Assembly (NCBI GenBank): GCA_020854015.1 | Contig: JADZGG010000232.1 | Location: 1 to 7,860, forward strand | Length of the DNA stretch: 7,860 nt | Source: Flavobacteriales bacterium | GTDB taxonomy: Bacteria > Bacteroidota > Bacteroidia > Flavobacteriales_F > PHOS-HE28 | Direction: 5' to 3' | Shown: piece by piece, positions 6,509-7,860 of the stretch | Layout of the letters: each line of letters begins with the position of its first letter | Position numbering within the stretch: the stretch's first letter is position 1 | Notes under the pieces: model-generated | Seen by the model: only the letters and a program-made list of their open reading frames with translations | Told to the model about the DNA's origin: nothing | Database searches by the model: none | Made by a program: the position numbers and the translations under genes

Positions 6509-6679
6509 ATGGCTGCGAAGCGGAAGAAGAGGAAAGTGACGCCTGCGGAGATCGAGCGGGAAGCGAAGCGCGCGGCGCAGGTGGCTGCCGGTGCTTTGGA
6601 CGGGCGCTTCCGGGAGAAGGTGGTGAAGAGCGGAAAGACATACAAGCGCAAGCCGAAGCATCCGGACGCGGACGCGTGA
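6509..6679 (+). CDS. Small basic protein, possibly an ArfA-like ribosome-rescue factor
   Basis: A 56-residue protein with 18 Lys/Arg and 7 acidic residues. It has a basic N-terminus (AAKRKKRKV), a short predicted helix (TPAEIEREAKRAAQVAAGAL) and a basic tail (FREKVVKSGKTYKRKPKH, residues 34-51). Codons mostly end in G or C, as in the neighbouring genes, which supports a real gene. I recognise no certain family. The tail resembles E. coli ArfA, where LFRQRVEK is followed by a GSYMRKGKH segment; ArfA rescues stalled ribosomes by placing its basic tail in the empty mRNA channel and recruiting RF2. The match needs a ~3-residue gap, so the assignment is tentative. The ATG at 6509 is preferred; an in-frame ATG at 6455 would overlap the palindrome and add an unlikely extension. 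It is divergent from the cytochrome gene, and its stop codon lies in an inverted repeat. Confidence 0.6.
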   Translation: MAAKRKKRKVTPAEIEREAKRAAQVAAGALDGRFREKVVKSGKTYKRKPKHPDADA

Positions 6680-6698
6680 CCGCGCACGAGCGGGTCAC
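6676..6698 (+). terminator. Inverted repeat covering the stop codon of the small basic gene (hairpin, possible weak terminator)
   Basis: GTGACC (6676-6681) pairs exactly with GGTCAC (6693-6698). With one bulged G (6692) the stem extends by two G-C pairs around the loop GCACGA. The TGA stop at 6677-6679 is inside the left arm. No long T-tract follows (CTTCATACCTTGG), so termination would be weak. A regulatory hairpin is an alternative. Confidence 0.45.
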
Positions 6699-6703
6699 CT
6701 TCA

Positions 6704-6711
6704 TACCTTGG
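6704..6711 (+). promoter_or_regulatory. Candidate -7 promoter element for the NuoE-NuoF fusion gene
   Basis: TACCTTGG differs from the Bacteroidota -7 consensus TAnnTTTG at one fixed position and lies 38 nt before the ATG at 6750. A second similar word, TCACCTTC, occurs at 6695-6702. No TTG -33 element is apparent upstream. Transcription may also read through from the small gene 70 nt upstream. Confidence 0.35.
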
Positions 6712-6749
6712 CGATCCTCGCCTGTGCATCATTGATCGGCGAGCCCTGC

Positions 6750-7860
6750 ATGTCCAAGAACATCTCCGCACTCTCCGGCCGCGAAGGCAAGGAACTCGAT
6801 GATCCGCTCTGGGAGCGCCTTCAGCAGGCCGCCGCGCGAACGGGCACACCTTCGGACGCGCAGCTCACCGAGATCGCCGACCACTACCTCATCGGCGAGG
6901 CCATCACATACGGGACCAGCAGCTTCTACGACTTCCTGCGGAAGGAGAACGCGGGGAAGAAAGCCTACGTCTGCAACGGCAGCGCCTGCCTGGTGGCCGG
7001 TACGCAGGAGCACGTGCACCGCGAACTGAAGAAGCACTTCAAGGCGGAGGAGATCGGACACATGTGCTGCCTGGGCCGCTGCCATGAGAACAGCGCCTTC
7101 CATGTGGGTGGCCTGAACCACAGCGGCAAGAACATCGAGCGCATCGGAGAATTGCTGAACGAGCAAGAGAAGAGCGACGCTTCGAAAGACCCGCTAGCGC
7201 ACCCCGGCATGGACCATCACCATGTGGGCACCACGATGGCGGAGCCGATCCTGACGGCACCCATGCCATCACTGGAGGCGTTCTATGCGCTGTGGGAACA
7301 AGTGCTGAAGAGCGACCCTGCGGACGTGCTGAACGAGTTGAAGATCGCCACCGTCCGTGGTCGCGGTGGAGCGGGGTTCCCCATGGGACTGAAGTGGGAG
7401 TCGGCACGCAACACGCCAGGCGCGCAGAAGTACATCGTGTGCAATGCCGATGAGGGTGACCCTGCAGCCTACAGTGATCGCTTCCTCTTGGAACGGCGAC
7501 CGCATCTGGTATTGCTCGGCATGATGATCGGTGGCTATGTGATCGGCGCCAACAGCGGTGTGCTCTACATACGGGCCGAGTATCCTGAAGCTGTGGAAGT
7601 GGTGAAGCAGGCCGTGGCGGAACTGGAGGCCAAAGGCTGGCTTGGCCATGACATCAAAGGCAGCGGCTTCAGTTTCCGTTTCCGTGTGATCAAGGCCGCA
7701 GGTGCCTATGTGTGTGGTGAAGAGACAGCATTGCTCAACAGCATCGAGGGCAAACGTGGTGAGGTGCGCACGCGTCCTCCATACCCCACCCAGCAAGGAC
7801 TCTTCAACCGGCCCACCGTGGTGAACAACGTGGAAACGCTGGCCTGTGTTCCCTGGGTCG
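6750..7860 (+). CDS. NuoE-NuoF fusion: NADH-binding [2Fe-2S]/FMN subunit of an NAD-linked oxidoreductase (3' partial)
   Basis: The first 370 residues are present and the reading frame is open to the right edge. Residues ~20-145 are a NuoE-like thioredoxin-fold domain with a complete [2Fe-2S] set: C75/C80 (CNGSAC, Cx4C) and C107/C111 (CLGRC, Cx3C). A linker with a His cluster (HPGMDHHH, 151-158) leads to a NuoF-like domain: GRGGAGFPMGLKW (204-216) for NADH, CNADEGDPAAYSDR (231-244) for FMN, GAYVCGEETALL (318-329) and RPPYPTQQGLFNRPTVVNNVETL (within 342-364). The C-terminal 4Fe-4S motif would fall beyond the window. E-F fusions of this kind occur as HoxF of NAD-reducing [NiFe] hydrogenases and in NAD-dependent formate dehydrogenases, as well as in complex I relatives. 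Downstream genes would decide which. The start is the first ATG and gives a normal N-terminus. Confidence 0.9.
   Translation, partial: MSKNISALSGREGKELDDPLWERLQQAAARTGTPSDAQLTEIADHYLIGEAITYGTSSFYDFLRKENAGKKAYVCNGSACLVAGTQEHVHRELKKHFKAEEIGHMCCLGRCHENSAFHVGGLNHSGKNIERIGELLNEQEKSDASKDPLAHPGMDHHHVGTTMAEPILTAPMPSLEAFYALWEQVLKSDPADVLNELKIATVRGRGGAGFPMGLKWESARNTPGAQKYIVCNADEGDPAAYSDRFLLERRPHLVLLGMMIGGYVIGANSGVLYIRAEYPEAVEVVKQAVAELEAKGWLGHDIKGSGFSFRFRVIKAAGAYVCGEETALLNSIEGKRGEVRTRPPYPTQQGLFNRPTVVNNVETLACVPWV

Noticed and set aside
2659..6702. GGGTCACCTTC repeated at 2659-2669 and 6692-6702 as a specific shared operator
   Set aside because: An 11-base match is expected several times by chance in a window this size. 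I keep only the broader -7-like element as a finding.
6286..6849. 187-residue open frame on the minus strand across the divergent region
   Set aside because: It crosses the cytochrome start, the palindrome and the small basic gene, is Arg/Ser/Pro-rich and lacks any domain.
7269..7796. 175-residue open frame on the minus strand opposite the NuoF-like domain
   Set aside because: It is antisense to conserved NADH and FMN motifs, has no own motif, and has composition typical of a shadow frame.

Overview
The window is a gene-dense, GC-rich piece of chromosome that most likely comes from a member of the Bacteroidota. Three things point there: a C-terminal type IX secretion (T9SS) sorting domain at the left edge, a lack of clear Shine-Dalgarno sequences, and TAnnTTTG-like -7 boxes close to start codons. 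The high GC suggests one of the GC-rich environmental Flavobacteriales-like lineages, but this is inference. I see no phage, insertion sequence, CRISPR array, tRNA or rRNA. The genes look like ordinary chromosomal housekeeping and accessory functions.

Left block (3-2583, plus strand): the 3' end of a T9SS-exported protein, a mARC/YcbX-like MOSC-domain protein that starts in an ATGA overlap with it, and a membrane-bound ferritin (rubrerythrin-like diiron domain fused to a VIT1/CCC1 iron transporter). Tight spacing suggests one transcription unit. Middle block (2687-5417, plus strand): an exported von Willebrand factor A (vWA) protein with a MIDAS motif, then a queuosine-precursor transporter (VUT/YhhQ family) overlapping a RimJ/RimL-type acetyltransferase by ATGA. 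A perfect 10-bp inverted repeat spans the transporter's start codon.

Right block: a membrane-anchored diheme cytochrome c on the minus strand (5427-6422) converges on the acetyltransferase with a 9-nt gap. It diverges, over 86 nt holding a 12-bp palindrome and candidate promoters, from a 56-residue very basic protein (6509-6679). The tail of that small protein resembles the ribosome-rescue factor ArfA, and its stop codon sits in an inverted repeat. The window ends inside a NuoE-NuoF fusion (6750 to edge), the NADH-oxidising [2Fe-2S]/FMN subunit seen in NAD-linked hydrogenases, formate dehydrogenases and complex I relatives.

No single new multi-gene system is evident. The most notable points are the ArfA-like mini-protein with its stop-codon hairpin, the inverted repeat on the transporter start codon, and the recurrence of an ACCTTC-like element just upstream of nearly every gene that has its own leader.
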